Shown here in pieces: positions 63,237 to 64,000 of a stretch of DNA of 64,000 nucleotides. The notes under the pieces were generated by a model. That model ran no database searches, was not told the DNA's origin, and saw nothing but the letters and a program-made list of their open reading frames with translations. The stretch spans positions 36,074,001-36,138,000 of the forward strand of contig CP136896.1 in assembly GCA_034359265.1 (NCBI GenBank). The letters are read 5' to 3'. The stretch is from Canna indica. Taxonomy: Eukaryota > Streptophyta > Magnoliopsida > Zingiberales > Cannaceae. Every line of letters begins with the position of its first letter. Within the stretch, counting starts at the first letter, position 1. A program made the translations under genes and the position numbers.

Positions 63237-64000
63237 GTGAATGTTCTGGAATCGCTCGGGACTCAGATTACAGGGCGTTTCGAGCCGATACCCCGAAGTT
63301 CAATCAGTCTGCTTCGTTCAAGATTCTATTCGAAAAATAGTGCAATTCTGTGCATTAGTCTGTCGAGAATAACTCGATTAACAACTTCTCCCATCGCAGT
63401 GAATGTTCTGGAGTCGCTCGGTACTCAGATTACTGGGCGTTTCAAGCCAATACCCCGAAGTTCAATCAGTCGGCTTCGTTCAAAATCAATTCGAAAAATC
63501 ATGCAATTATGTGCATTAGTCTGTCGAGAATAACTCGATTAACAACTTCTCCCATTGCAGTGAATGTTCTGGAGTCGCTCGGTACTCAGATTACTGGGCG
63601 TTTCAAGCCGATACCCCGAAGTTCAATCAGTCGGCTTCGTTCAAAATCAATTCGAAAAATCATGCAATTATGTGCATTAGTCTGTCAAAAATAACTCGAT
63701 TAACAACTTCTCCCATCGCAGTGAATGTTCTGGAGTCGCTCGGTACTCAGATTACTGGGCGTTTCGAGCTGATACCCCGAAGTTCAATCAGTCGACATCG
63801 TTCAAGATCTATTCGAAAAATCATGCAATTCTTTGCATTAGTCTATCAAAAATAACTCGATTAACAACTTCTCCCATCACAGTCAATGTTCTGGAATCGC
63901 TCGGGACTCAGATTACAGGGCGTTTCGAGCCGATACCCCGAAGTTCAATCAGTCTGCTTCGTTCAAGATTCTATTCGAAAAATAGTGCAATTCTGTGCAT
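63237..64000 (+). repeat. Right-hand HOR series, partial copy at right edge
   Basis: A ggaatcg (63237), C' with tgtcgagaat tail (63399), C' cattgcag (63560), B (63721), then A gtcaatg (from 63882, cut by the window end). The first four match 60979-61623 at +2258. The next monomer corresponds to 62108 rather than 61624, so three monomers (484 bp) are missing relative to the 14-mer. The array clearly continues to the right. Confidence 0.85.

Larger units (their letters stand above)
1..64000 (+). repeat. Satellite DNA array, 161-162 bp monomer, about 397 copies
   Basis: Every part of the window is a diverged copy of one monomer, head to tail in one orientation. Landmarks recur in the same order in each copy: cagtgaatgtt, ggagtcgctcgg, actcagatta, gcgtttcgag, gataccccgaag, ttcaatcagtc, cgttcaa, ttcgaaaaat, tgcaattct, gcattagtctgt, ataactcgattaac and aacttctcccatc. 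Phasing on the cagTG start gives 395 complete monomers between 152 and 63881, which accounts for the length exactly as a mix of 161, 162 and four 160 bp units. No inversion, unique spacer, mobile element, telomere repeat or gene interrupts it. The role as centromeric or pericentromeric satellite is inferred from structure only. Confidence 0.98.

Noticed and set aside
1..64000. CRISPR array
   Set aside because: Repeats are about 161 bp and contiguous, with no unique spacers and no cas genes.
1..64000. Transposon insertion, telomeric or rDNA sequence
   Set aside because: No stretch departs from the monomer by more than scattered single-base changes, so there is no room for an insertion.
1..64000. 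Naming the source species or satellite family
   Set aside because: I do not recognise the monomer, and there is no flanking gene to place it; a name would be a guess.

Overview
The whole 64 kb window is one uninterrupted satellite DNA array. About 161 bp of sequence is repeated head to tail, always in the same orientation, with no unique sequence, transposon, RNA gene or protein gene between copies. Tiling from a fixed phase point (the GTG/GTT of a conserved cagtgaatgtt-type start) gives 395 complete monomers from 152 to 63881, plus a partial monomer at each end (1-151 and 63882-64000). Monomers are 161 or 162 bp; four are 160 bp. GC is about 44% (72 of 162 bases in a representative monomer).

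The array points to a eukaryotic chromosome, most likely a centromeric or pericentromeric block: near-nucleosomal monomer length, pure tandem layout and layered higher-order repeats (HORs). I do not recognise the family and cannot name the organism. CpG is over-represented (12 per 162 bp against about 8 expected), which argues against a heavily CpG-methylated vertebrate or plant genome and fits many invertebrates; that is inference.

Monomers fall into a few subfamilies defined by shared diagnostic bases. A is 162 bp, with gattctatt and tagtgcaattctgtgc. A' is 162 bp, often with ctcgaattt or catagttaatg. B is 161 bp, with gatctatt or gattagaa, often gagctgata. C is 161 bp, with aaaatcaatt and an ctttgcatt tail. 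C' is 161 bp, with tttcaagcc and attatgtgc. The basic order is A, then C or A', then B: a 484 bp trimer. Longer HORs are built from it.

Layout: 1-1120 is a shortened 11-mer. 1121-2088 is two 484 bp trimers. 1283-7090 is two copies of a 2904 bp 18-mer. 6767-11126 is 2.5 copies of a clean 1776 bp 11-mer. 11127-25974 is three versions of a 25-mer (4035 bp) with insertions and deletions. 25975-32425 is a 40-monomer mosaic. 32426-42101 is two almost identical 4838 bp 30-mers. 42102-46299 is a 26-monomer mosaic. 46300-51785 is two copies of a 2743 bp 17-mer. 51624-64000 is a series of related HORs of 7, 12, 10, 9, 10, 10 and 14 monomers plus a partial copy. Left-type markers (acatggcg, gcccgggac) stop near 22.3 kb and right-type markers (attatgtgc) begin near 13.8 kb, so 13.8-22.3 kb is a mixing zone.

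Many open frames of 60-200 codons exist on both strands. All are by-products of the repeat: a 162 bp monomer is exactly 54 codons and stays open, and each 161 bp monomer shifts the frame into a stop. No coding sequence is annotated.
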